From: Hydnum rufescens UP504
Taxonomy: Eukaryota > Basidiomycota > Agaricomycetes > Cantharellales > Hydnaceae
Direction: 5' to 3'
Assembly (NCBI GenBank): GCA_014904985.1
Contig: MU129007.1
Location: forward strand, 1 to 64,000
Length of the DNA: 64,000 nucleotides
Shown piece after piece: positions 11,435 through 21,293 of this stretch. The first letter of the stretch is position 1, and each line of letters begins with the position of its first letter. Below the pieces are notes generated by a model. It did not search any database. It worked only from the letters and a program-made list of their open reading frames with translations, and had not been told where the DNA came from. Made by a program: the position numbers and the translations under genes.

Positions 11435-12020
11435 CTTGGCACATATTTATTGGATTACATGGTCATACTCCATGTAAAATTTCAAGTCCGCATCTTGTCT
11501 GTAGGGGGAGTAAATCAATTTTCAAGGTTGAAACCTATTTGCCTCATATCTCTGTACCTACTGCATGGATTGGGCTGAAAAATGAATATGTTCTTCACCT
11601 GAGCAGTGTCTAATCACATGCCAAGTTTCAGAATAGTCTGCTCATTGGATATGTTTTGGCAATTTTCACTGCCTCTGGTATCCATTGTCCAGTTCCCTAC
11701 CTTAAAGTGGGTGGATTGGGATAATTTTTGGCACATAATTAGTACATTATATTATCATACTCTGTGCAAATTTTCAAGTTCCCAGGTATTCTGTAAGGGG
11801 AGGAAATTAATTTTCAGTGTCCAAACTTGTTTTCCTGATATCTCGATACCTACTGATTGGAATTGGCTGAAATTTTAATATGTTCTTCGCCCTAATAGTC
11901 CCCAATCATGTGCCAAATTCCAGAAAGAACCACCCAGCGGTTCAGATCCGGCAAGTTCTGGAATTTCTGGTATTCATTTTACTGCCCCCATCTCTCCAGG
12001 CACTAGCCACTTGCTCTGGG
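11435..12020. repeat. Two ~293-bp tandem units inside each palindrome arm
   Basis: Units starting at ttggcacata near 11435 and 11728 share the order: catactc..tgta/caaa, ttcaagt, ctgtaggggga, tcaattttca, cctcatatctc, and an aatatgttctt block. The mirror copies lie in the left arm and diverged versions at about 20247-20700. The units are noncoding. Confidence 0.6.
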
Positions 12021-12236
12021 CCTGGTTTCTTCACTCAGCCAGGGTCCTTAGGGGTCTCTCCACCCATCCCAGGCACCTCCTCCTGGTCCTGGGCCTCCAT
12101 TGGGCTGGATGGCTAAATATTATTTGGATGTACTTCATCCAATTTCTGCATTTAGGCTTTTTTTTAAATAAGAAACCCTTTATTATGTAACTGGATATCC
12201 AAAGTTATTATGGGATATTACCTAATACACCTTTTC

Positions 12237-12344
12237 CATGTCTAGACATGTCTAGATGTGTCTAGACATGACTAGATGTGTCTAGACATACTGAGACATC
12301 TCTAGACATGCCAAGACATCTCTAGACATCTCTAGACATGTCTA
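12237..12344. repeat. AGACATGTCT-type short tandem array, right arm
   Basis: Mirror counterpart of 8879-9041, about 55 bp shorter, with variants such as gacatactgagacatc not present on the left. Confidence 0.8.
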
Positions 12345-12718
12345 ATGATCTCCCCCTGAGCAGATGCCTTTGTTCTAATTTAGACACTAGTAGACATGCA
12401 TCCACAATAGCACCATTATTATTGGATTATTATTGGATCTAGACAACATTAGACACCTATTAGTACTGCCACCAGAGGTCTTGGGCTCAAAATGTTGATT
12501 TAGACACCAGTAGACAGTAAGGATGATAGACACCTCTAAGGCTCCAGAAAATATCTTATTAGACATGCCTAAATTAGACCTGTAACACTCTCCAGCCAGT
12601 GAACAAACCCTCCCAGGTGGCACCTGCTATTTTTAGACATGTCTATATAGTGAACTTAGAAAAAAAATTCCCCAAAAATACCCCTCAGGCATGTCTTAGA
12701 CATGCCTATACTCAGAAC

Positions 12719-12764
12719 ACCTCTTAGGTGGTTTGCAGATGCAAACTCAAACCACCTAAGAGGT
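12719..12764. repeat. Terminal hairpin of palindrome, right end
   Basis: 17-bp perfect stem (12719-12735 with 12748-12764) and 12-nt loop, the mirror image of 8448-8493. Confidence 0.85.
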
Positions 12765-12788
12765 ACTATTTTGAGGGTGCATTAGGTG

Positions 12789-13619
12789 CCCCAAGAGCTC
12801 ATTCTTCCTCCCTTGGAGTTCTGTGGAAGTCTACCTGAGGCTGAGAGAGTCCCAGATCTGGAACCTTCACCTAGGAGCAGACTATGCCCCCTCATTTTTG
12901 GGCAAGGTGGCAAGCAGCTAGGTACTACTCCTAGTGGAGGAATTCCTAAGCCCCCTGGACCTGCAGGAAGGCTCCCTGGACCACCAACTCCCTCAGCAAG
13001 CCTTCCCTCTCCTTCTCCTCCTCGCCCCCAGTCATTTGGGAACCTCCATATTCTGCCTTGTCATCATTCTTCCCTGAATACCCTTGATGGAGGCTTCCAA
13101 TGACCCCCACTATGAGTGAATTGGATGAGTATTGCAGGCCCAGTGGTCATGGTCTCCTCATCCCTTTCCAACATGGCCTTTCCTCCCCCTTCCTGGAAAT
13201 GGCCTCCAATTGCCCTTGGAATGTGTCCAGAATGGGCCCCTGCTCTATCTGACCCCAAGAAGGGCCTTTGCTGGACAATCTGGCAAGAATCACCAGCCAG
13301 CAGGTGCATGACCCTGGGGGCCCTGAAATCCATTCCCCCTTCTCCCAGTTCATGCACTCATTCCCTGCATATCCCCTTGCCTCTATGCTTGATTGAAAGC
13401 CCCCAATTGTGGCCTTCCAATAGCCCACTTTCAAGATGATTGGCTGGAGATTGCAGGAGAACTCATCATTTTACTGGGATTCCCTGCACCCCCTCCTCAT
13501 CCCCTTGTACATTGGCACAAACTCCTCCCTTCATTCATGTACATTCAATGGAAATATACAGTCTATCCCTTGTCCACAAGCCCAAGTACCTTGGCCAAAC
13601 CTTTGAAAAGCTCATATCC
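12789..13619. other. Palindrome right flank; no convincing gene
   Basis: A plus-strand Pro/Ser-rich ORF (12786-13103, about 105 codons) starts at the palindrome edge. Its composition resembles a disordered gag N-terminus, but no domain is visible and the frame ends within 320 bp. Beyond it only short open frames occur. CpG is scarce. Confidence 0.4.
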
Positions 13620-13735
13620 AGGCCAGGATTACATAATTCTGGAATCAAATCCAGCAACCTCCAAAGGTTACTGTAACAAGTACACTGGAGTCTGGATCAC
13701 ATGATTCCAGAATCAAATCCGGCAACTTCCAAAGG
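13620..13735. repeat. ~68-bp tandem repeat, left part of an interrupted array
   Basis: About 1.7 units of a repeat containing actgtaacaagtacactgga, gtctggatcacatgatt and caacttccaaaggtt. The same units resume at 15428 after a 1.7-kb insert of different base composition. A related degenerate unit is at 23080-23180. Confidence 0.7.
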
Positions 13736-13805
13736 TTCCCCGACTCTCACGTTTACGTAAGAGAGGGTTTTAGAGGGAATTTCGTCGTCACGAGACCACT
13801 TTCGA

Positions 13806-13950
13806 TGTCCATGGCTGTGTGTCCATGGCTGTGTGTCCGTCCATGGCTGTGCATCCATGGCTGTGCGTCCGTCCATGGCTGTGTGTCCATGGCTGTGTGT
13901 CCATGGCTGTGCGTCCATGGCTGTGCGTCCATGGCTGTGCATCCACGGCA
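13806..13950. repeat. Minisatellite, TCCATGGCTGTGTG units
   Basis: About ten 14-bp units (tccatggctgtgtg, with gcg/gca variants) and occasional cgtc 4-bp additions. Short open frames on both strands here are artefacts of the repeat. Confidence 0.9.
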
Positions 13951-14719
13951 GAGCATTGAGGCATGCTGAAGTCAGGCAACATCCACGGCAAGTACCAGTC
14001 ACTCTTCTGCTCCTGCACTTCTGAAGAGCTCACCTTGTCCCGCTTCTCTAGATCTGCGATGGCCCTCGAAAACCCAGATGCTTTCGGCTGGAGAACCTGG
14101 AAAAGCTGTGCAGACATTGCTCAATTGGGCTTTTGGCACAGACGCCAGTATTATCCAAGGTAGTCAACCTGGTGCCACGGATTCCATTGCACTCAATGAT
14201 GTGGCCTGCTCTACAATGTTCTCCTTCAGGAAGTGAGGACCTCTGACGCCGCACGGATGGCCGTCAAGCTTGGAGATGTCTCCACTTGCTTAAATCATAG
14301 TGGAAACAGAAACTCGTTCATTAAGTGCACACTGCTTGCCGATGTTCCCCCTTGGCAAGTACCAGTCGCTCTTCTGCTCCTGTACTTCTGAAGAGCTCAC
14401 CTTGTCCATCTGCCAGCTTCTCTCGATCTGTGTTGGCCCTCGAAAACCCAGATGCTGGTGGCGAGTGAGTGCTCCTCAGTACCGGTGAGTCCATCCCTTG
14501 GCTGGCCATGATCACGCCATGTCGTCATGTTTCAACACTAGCAGAAATCACATTTCGGCTGGAGAACCCGGAAAGCAGAACCCCCCTGTTTATTGGCTTG
14601 GTGGACTCATTGGATTCAGTGAGTCAACGATTGTGATAATAGCAGCCAAACTAGTGAACAGCGAGGGTGGTCTGCCAAGCTCCCTCGCCTTTCCCCCCGT
14701 CCCAATAATGACCACGGGG

Positions 14720-15110
14720 GACCTCTGCGACGCTACACCTTCACTGATGTAATCTCATTGATGTGCTTCCTGCCTTCCACGCTGTATCTGGTGGCAGTGT
14801 GTGCTGGCCTTAGATTCCTCCGTATATATGACATCCATGAGCCCTCTGAGCGTCAATCCAGTTTGCTTTCAATTCCCAAACGAAAGCCCACTTCAGGCTA
14901 TGCTATGACCCTTTTGATGAGTTTAAACCTGCTAGCTACGGTGACAACGGCAGTGTGCGAATCTGGGACAGACAAAGAATTGATCGGCCAGTCGTCGTGT
15001 TCTCGGACGGAGATGCTCATAGTGTTGCCAGTGGTGCACGGTTGGGGAAAACACTCACATATAGCGTTCTTGCCTGCATGGAGAGGCATTATAGGCACGC
15101 TTGAGAAAGA
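14720..15110 (+). pseudogene. WD-repeat protein fragment, SEA/GATOR Mio (MIOS/Sea4)-like
   Basis: In one frame (about 14725-14900) the translation includes TFTDVISLMCFLPSTLYLVA and GLRFLRIYDIHEPSE. A different frame then continues with LCYDPFDEFKPASYGDNGSV, RIWDRQRIDRPVVVFSDGDA, then a stop. These are consecutive WD-repeat blades of the kind found in the Mio subunit of the SEA/GATOR2 complex, which regulates TORC1 at the vacuole. The two parts are out of frame, and no N- or C-terminal portion is complete, so this is a broken fragment. Any WD-repeat protein with a similar blade is an alternative. Confidence 0.5.
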
Positions 15111-15427
15111 CGCATTTAATATTCACTTGTGAGGCAGATGTTGGAAAAAGGCCTAGTACACAGCCAGCTGTATGCTCTGAATTGGTCGAGAGTGGGGACA
15201 TGCAAGAGGTCACCAGATGGGAGGCTATTTGTACTACGGACTCTGTCTCTGGTCTAATTAACATAGGTCCACCAAACACGTGGTGACCTCATGGCATTCT
15301 CAAGAGAGAAGTGATCAGACATGAGAGTGTCAGAGAGTCAATCACGGCAATCGATGCGCTGGCAACACCCGAAATCCCCGCCAACGGCTTTAGAGTCGGG
15401 GATTGGCGCTTGTCGCCGCTACCAATA

Positions 15428-15540
15428 CTGTAACAAGTAGGCCAGAGTCTGGATCACATGATTCTGGAATCAAACCTGGCAACTTCCAAAGGTTACTGTA
15501 ATGAGTACACTGGAGTCTGGATTACATGATTCCAGAACTC
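15428..15540. repeat. ~68-bp tandem repeat, right part of interrupted array
   Basis: Continues the units of 13620-13735 (actgtaacaagta, gtctggatcacatgatt, caacttccaaaggtt, then a second, partial unit). Confidence 0.7.
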
Positions 15541-17039
15541 TAACCTCACTCTGCAGTCCAGATTGCTTGACCCTGGAATCAAGTTGGACTACTTCCTCAA
15601 GGGATGAACTACATAATGCAATGACATATACATTCCTACAATGCTTCCAATTTTGTGCCCTCTACCCATATTCCTTCCATTGTAAACATCTCTCTTGGCA
15701 AACCATGGGGACTCCTTCCACTCCTTCACTCAATTCTCCCTGAGTTCTCCCCCTATTTCCATGTAATCATATCCCACAGAAATCCATGCTTTACACCTCC
15801 ACATTTGGCCTAATTCCAGCTCAATGGGATAAATATTGAGAGCTAGGAAATGGTGTCTCCAAATGGGTCTCCTTTGGGCACTAGCCTCCCTATATCTCCT
15901 CCAATTCATAGTCAATTTGGGTGATCTCAAATATCACAGATACATGCAATTTGTATCTTTCAGATCCATTTATGTGGAGATTTTGGCCCAGCCACCATGG
16001 AGTAAAGGGGAACTCTTCTCCTCACCCAAGCACATTGGAAGCCCCCCTGCCAATCTTCCTGTATCTCCTTCAGTTCCTAATGGATTTGGATGATTTAAAT
16101 TTCCATGGCAGTGTCAGATCAAGACCTTCCATAATTCATTGTACCTTGGAATTTAGAGCCCCCATTGTGGAATAGTGGGACATTCTTCCCTGACTTTAGG
16201 CTCAATGGGACTCCCCCACCAGTTGTGCCATATCTTCTTCAATTCTGGCCCAATTTACATGGTTTTAATTCTCATGGCGAAAGACTGTCTTTGTCTGTCT
16301 TATTTTTTTCCACCTGGCCATCCCCAATTCTTGGACTGTCAAGCTAGTGCTTCAGTCCATGAATTTCAAAATCCCTCCTCTAGATCTCTTTTCCCAGGTC
16401 TACCCCTATTCCAAATCACTCCCAAATGGCCCCAATGGACACCCCAAAACCCCTACTCTCCAGTATGCCCCTTCCAATCATATTCCACCCACCAAACCCC
16501 AGAAACATGTCCCTATCCCAGCTTTATGGATAAATACTCTGGGAAAGATTTCTTTTGGTGTGGAAGGAAATCAACACCAAAAAAAATGGGGGGCAGTAGG
16601 GGGTACCTAGTAGTATGAGAGGCCAAGGGAAAGAAAGGAATTGGCCTATTGGCCCCTAGGATGGGAATATGGCTATGGACCTCTGGCTGCAATGTGGGCT
16701 TAGGCTGCATGGTGTATCCAGCAATAGGGCAGCTTCCCAGGAATGGAAGCTATCTCCCAGGTGTGGGCCTCTTCAGGGAATGTGGCCCCAGCCTCAGGGA
16801 CCTCTCCTGTGGCCATGGCCATGGCCACAGCACTAGCCCTCACCAGAGCCCCACCTCAGCTATGGCTGCCACCTCTGTATCACTGTGGCCCTTGCACCCC
16901 ATTACTGTGTCAGGCACAGCTGCTTCTAGGGCCACAGCCACCTCCACCAGATACAGTGGCAGTCCAGCCATATGGCATCTTGGCCCCTCCCTGGCCTTGC
17001 CTTGTGGCCCAACCTATCCCTATTGCCTGGCCAGGATGT
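15541..17039. other. No gene recognised; degenerate repeat DNA
   Basis: Low-CpG sequence. Recurrent loosely similar blocks (caatgggactcc, cctgtatctcctccaattc, gattttaatttccatgg) suggest old tandem units of about 180 bp. Proline/serine-rich open frames here are compositional. Confidence 0.45.
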
Positions 17040-17290
17040 GGTGCCTACCTCTGTGGCCCCTAGCATGGCCTTGCTCCTTGTGGCCTTGCCTTTTCCATGG
17101 CCTGGCCTCTTGCCATGGCCTTGCCCCTTGCAATGGCCTGACCTCTCACTATGGTCTCACCTCCTGCTATGGCCTTGCCTCCTGCTACAGCCTTGCCCCT
17201 TGCCAAGGTCCTGTCCCTTGCCATGGCCTTCTTCCCTGCAGCCCTGCCCTTCCCTGTGGCCTAGTCCTCCCTAAGGCCTTGCCTGGCTCA
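17040..17290. repeat. Minisatellite of ggccttgcc-type units
   Basis: About ten imperfect 18-24-bp units of the form atggccttgcctcctgc. The 219-codon plus-strand ORF across 16649-17308 (Cys/Leu/Pro-rich) derives from this array and is not considered a gene. Confidence 0.7.
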
Positions 17291-18235
17291 GCCTTCCTCT
17301 GCATATAGGCTGTGGGACTTCACAGCATGGAAATACTTAGTCCCACCAAAGACTTTGCCCACCCACCCACCCAGTCTTTGGTGTTCTGTCTATGACTATC
17401 CAATACCATCAAGCCTGGGGGGCAACAGCCATGGTGCAGAAGGATCTTAGAGGCTTGAAGACATTTGGATAAAGGCCACAATTCTCTCCCTTCCTTCTCT
17501 CCTCTTCTCTTGCTCTTTCTGGCCACTTTCTTTCATCCTGTCTTCTTCTTTCCCCATTCAAAGGCTAAGATCCATTGTTTTGAAATCCAAAGCCCACCAC
17601 TGGATTATGGACTCTCATTGAATCCTGTCTTTCTTTTGCTTTTTCTAAAATTCACACATTCTTTCTGCTTCATCTGCCTTCCTTATGCCCAGGTGCTCAG
17701 TTAAGACTTTTGGAGTCCAAACTGGGGGCACTGTAATATAGTGTATTACATAAGGAGTTCCCACTCAAAAGTCATGTATATACAGCAGATGCCAAGATTG
17801 AATAAGGAACTTTTGCCCAGACCTCTATGCCTAGCAAGAACCATGAACCTTTGACTCTCCCTCTGCCTCTACTCATTCTATTGGACTATCTGGCTGGCTT
17901 ATCTAGTGGCCATTAACTACTAGTCTTCCCTGGATCTTGGAGTTCCACCTACAGACCCAAATAGGGAAACAGTGAGTAGAACCCTGTTCTTCTGGCTGAC
18001 CTGCTTTCCTCTCCTTAGGTAGTGACTGTGCCACTTGGCCAGTCACTACATCATACCTCTTCACCATCATCCCCATTCCCTCACATCCTTTTCTCCTGTG
18101 CTCAGGGCAAAGCCAGTGCTTAGCCCTGTGTGCAGCTCCTCCACCCAAAGCCAGTGCTAAGGGTGATGTGATTACCCTTTCACCTTCTTCTCCCCTTATC
18201 CCCTCCCATCCTGCTCCCAACCTGTTGACTCCACT
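17291..18235. other. No gene recognised; repeat-island DNA
   Basis: Contains tgtaatatagtgtattacat at 17731-17750, reminiscent of an LTR start, but no matching end, partner copy or target duplication is seen. No coding region is supported. Confidence 0.4.
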
Positions 18236-19447
18236 TTGTCCAAGTACAACAATGAGTGTCCTCCTGAATCTGGGAGGCACTTCATTACACTGATCCTGTC
18301 AAGAGATCATGTCAAGACTCAAGAAATACATTTGACAAAATTGCACTTACCTCATACAATAGACTGTGATGCCATGTTCTTGAATTTACCAATCAAAACC
18401 TCCATCAGCATACCTGCAGAGCTACTTAAAGGCATGAGTAAGGTCACTGCATGGGTTATGCACAAGGGGATGCCCACCTTACATGATTGCAAGCCTGAAT
18501 TATTGTGCCCTAGACCTGAGTTCATCTGTGACCATGCAGATTCAATGTTGTCAAGTCCCCATTCATGTAGTATATATGGTGATGGTGAAGAAGAGTCAAA
18601 GCTTTTTCATCCATATCATGCAAAGTCAACAGATCTGTTTAAATCTCTTAATAGACCTGAAGAGATTTCCATAATGAAAGGGTACTCACCTTTGCTTGGT
18701 GAGCCCAATATTGATCATACCGATCTGTTGTCATCCATTCATAGCCAGTCATCTGACCTTGTTGTTGCAATGCCTGGGAAAGCATCTGAAGTTCCTGCTA
18801 AAGTAGTCCTGCACTTGGCATTGCACAAAGAGGAGACACATATCTCATACAAAACATTACAGTCCAAATTGGAGTGTGTCCATGAGAGCACCAGGCCAAG
18901 TCCCCAGCACATGGCAATAATGACAAAGATCTTGGGTGCCTTGAAGTCTGCAATGTTGAGGCAATCTGATAAAGTTGATGTTCAACAGTGGCATATCATA
19001 GACTCAATGTGTGGATCAAAGAATGTCCTATTGGTGACTTGCAACAAGACATCCTTGTTAGAGAATAATTTCCTCATGATGAAAGATTTGCCCTGAGGGC
19101 TACTCAGCTGGATTCCATACTATAATGATGTATCAAGGCCACCTGATTCAATGGTGAGGAGTTGCCACTTGTGCAATAAACATGTAGACATTGAAGATGT
19201 GACAATTTTTGATCCACAACATGCAAAATTGATGAACCTGCTTGAATATCTTAGTACACTTGGAGAGAAAAGCTCAAAATCAGCATACTTATCTTTATAC
19301 AAGCAAACCCATATCAGTTCCACAAGTTTGCCACTATCTGGATATATCAAGTCATTCTCATCCATTGTTGTGATCTCGGGAAAGATGCTTGAAGACCCGC
19401 AAGTTATCCAGGAGAAAGAGGAACAGCAATTTCACTACATACAGTAG
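18236..19447 (+). pseudogene. Unknown ~400-codon ORF with one in-frame TGA
   Basis: A single reading frame is open from before 18236 to 19447, interrupted only by TGA at 19094-19096. The first open part covers about 286 codons, the second 116. The product is mixed alpha/beta-like, with several Cys/His (SCHLCNKHVDIED; LLCPRPEFICDHAD) but no recognised domain. The ORF ends where homology to the palindrome arms begins (about 19430), so it is probably the coding part of the same repeat family. In-frame upstream sequence is also open and no confident start is seen. It is probably a decayed transposon-encoded protein. Confidence 0.4.
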
Positions 19448-20915
19448 TTCTGACTCCCAAATTGAATGGATCTAGAGTATTTCTTGAATAACTCAATCAA
19501 TATTGCATGTAATCTCCTCAAATTTGAATCATAGACTGTCATATACTACTACTACAGATGGCAACAAATCCCATACAAATTGGATGACTGAGTGAAGCAG
19601 GGGAAGGGGGAGATCTTGGTCATGTGACAAATGTCAAAAGTGCTCAGAACAGGCTGAAAATTTGGGGCTGTGCCTCAAATAGTGATCATGTGTAGCCTGC
19701 AAAAAATCAGAGTGATTGGAGCAGTGGAAGTGCCAGAACTGGAGGGGTATTTCAGTGAAACTTGAAAATATTATGGAGACTCTCACATTGGAGTGATAAA
19801 TCTGAAATTTGAGGGATGCTATAAATGTATTTGGATGACCTAAGTGTAAATTTTCAAGGCAATTGGATGAATGGAAGGCTCTGGGGAGGAGATTGTTGTT
19901 TTGGGGGGAGTCCTGGGGGGAAGTGCCTAAATGGAGTCCAGTTAGGCTGATTTTTAGCATGTGTCCTCCCCATATATGTATTAGGCTAGTGGTATAATAT
20001 CAGAGCCACCTATGCTCTACATCTTATGTTATTCACTATTGATCTTCCTCCCCCTCCCCCCTAATTTCAGCCACTTCCACACATCCAATTCATTCTATTT
20101 TTGTATATAGTCAGTACTATACTATTCAAAGCCTATTCCACCTATTTTGTGCCTAATGTGGAGTGGTTCACATTCATGGTAGGGCTTTGTTCCCATTTTG
20201 GCCTGCCAAGGGAGTTGAATGCCTAAAAGTAAACAGAACAAGCTGACTTTTGGCACATGTTTAGTTCATTACATGACCATACTCCATGAAAAATTTCAAG
20301 TTCATATCCTGTCTGTAGGGGGAGGAAATTAATTTTCAATGTTCAAACTTGTTTGGCTCATAACTCCATAGCCACTGCACAGATATGGCTGAGATTTTGA
20401 TATGATTTTTGCCTAAACAGCCTCAAACCACATACCAATTTTCAGAACGATCCACTCAGTACTTATCTTTCAGAAATTTCCAGAGGTTCTGGTACCCACT
20501 GTCCAGTTCACTGCCTTAAAGTGCATGGATTGTACACTATATAGTTATACTCCTTGTAAATTTTCAAGTCCCCAGCTATTCTATAGGGGAGAAAATCAAT
20601 TTTCAATATTTAAACTTGTTTGCCTCATATCTCAATAACTACTGAACAGATTGGCTGAAATTTTGATATGATGTGCAGCCAGATAGCCTCTAATCATGTG
20701 TCAAGTTTCAGACCAATCCACCCAGTGCTTAAAGTTTGGCAACTTCCAGTAGCTCCAGAACTGTTTCCCCCCATTGTTTCAGGGATTAAGCATTGGTCCT
20801 GGGCCTGGTTTTTTTGCCTTATCAGGGTCCCTAGGGGCCCATCCATCCATCCCAGGCACCTCCCCCTGGTCCTGGGCCCCATTGGGCTGGATGCCTAAAT
20901 ATTGTTTGGATGTAC
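19430..20915. mobile_element. Diverged third copy of the palindrome-arm sequence
   Basis: Colinear with right arm 10650-12120 (roughly 80 % identity by eye), including the ctcaatcaatattgcatg block, the catgtgac and ggggggagt blocks, and the end block with ccattgggctggatg. It retains near 19445-19480 the apex-proximal segment missing from the right arm. It lacks the AGACATGTCT array and terminal hairpin, stopping at about 20915. It shows that arm sequence also exists as a single copy attached to an ORF. Confidence 0.75.
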
Positions 20916-21293
20916 TATCACAAGGATTACTAGAAGGTCTTGGTACATGGGGGATGCAGAAATCAGGGGTTAGTGGCCTTGAGGAAGGGGGTGGAGGACC
21001 CAGCCAAATTTGATTCTGTGGCCAGGCAGACCAACCCCTATCTGAGGATCCCACAGCCTGACTCTGGTGTCCCATGGCCTAACTTGGGCATCCCCAGGCT
21101 AACTTTGGGTGTGCCCAGACCAAGAACCCCAGAGCTTTTTGGGGGCTACCACCCCTGAACCCCCAGGTTTTCTGGGGGGGACCCAGGGCTGATTTTTCAG
21201 CCCTGGGAGCCCTATTTTTCAACTAAATAAACAGCTGAGTATTCCAAGTGTGCCACTATAACTTGGACCTCCGTAGGTAGGATGTGTCTACAG
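20916..21293. other. Low-complexity G/C-rich tract; no gene
   Basis: Contains several loosely repeated blocks built on ccaggctaactttggg and ggggctaccacccctgaac. No coding evidence. Confidence 0.4.

Larger units (their letters stand above)
8424..12788. mobile_element. 4.4-kb near-perfect palindrome (fold-back-like element)
   Basis: Left arm 8424-10647 is the reverse complement of right arm 10648-12788 with only scattered differences. The arms meet at a perfect 22-bp palindrome, 10637-10658. The left arm carries about 40 bp near the apex (around 10602-10635) that the right arm lacks. Each outer end has a 17-bp-stem hairpin, and each arm has an AGACATGTCT-type array about 450-600 bp from its outer end. 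No intact ORF, transposase or clear target duplication was found. The arms match the tail of a third, more diverged copy at 19430-20915. It may be a large-TIR non-autonomous DNA transposon or an inverted duplication formed by DNA repair. Confidence 0.85.
13736..15425. other. CpG-containing insert within the repeat array
   Basis: Base composition changes to host-like DNA exactly between units of the 68-bp array. The insert holds the minisatellite, an internal duplication (13987-14100 resembles 14354-14460, sharing aagtaccagtc and gagctcaccttgtcc blocks) and the broken WD-repeat gene. It may be gene DNA captured or inserted into the repeat island, or a host relic invaded on both sides by repeats. 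Confidence 0.55.

Noticed and set aside
8424..12788. Helitron with terminal hairpins
   Set aside because: A Helitron has one 3' hairpin followed by CTRR and no inverted repeats; here hairpins are at both ends of a palindrome and no Rep/helicase gene is seen.
13753..14117. Minus-strand HSHGHTAMDAQPWT-type repeat protein
   Set aside because: Pure consequence of a 14-bp minisatellite, open in several frames at once.
16649..17308. 219-codon Cys/Leu/Pro-rich ORF
   Set aside because: Its composition comes from the ggccttgcc minisatellite; no conserved motif and it lies in the degenerate repeat island.
17731..18289. Possible Copia-type LTR starting tgtaatatagtg and ending in attaca
   Set aside because: No second copy, target duplication or primer-binding site could be seen; the ends may be coincidental.
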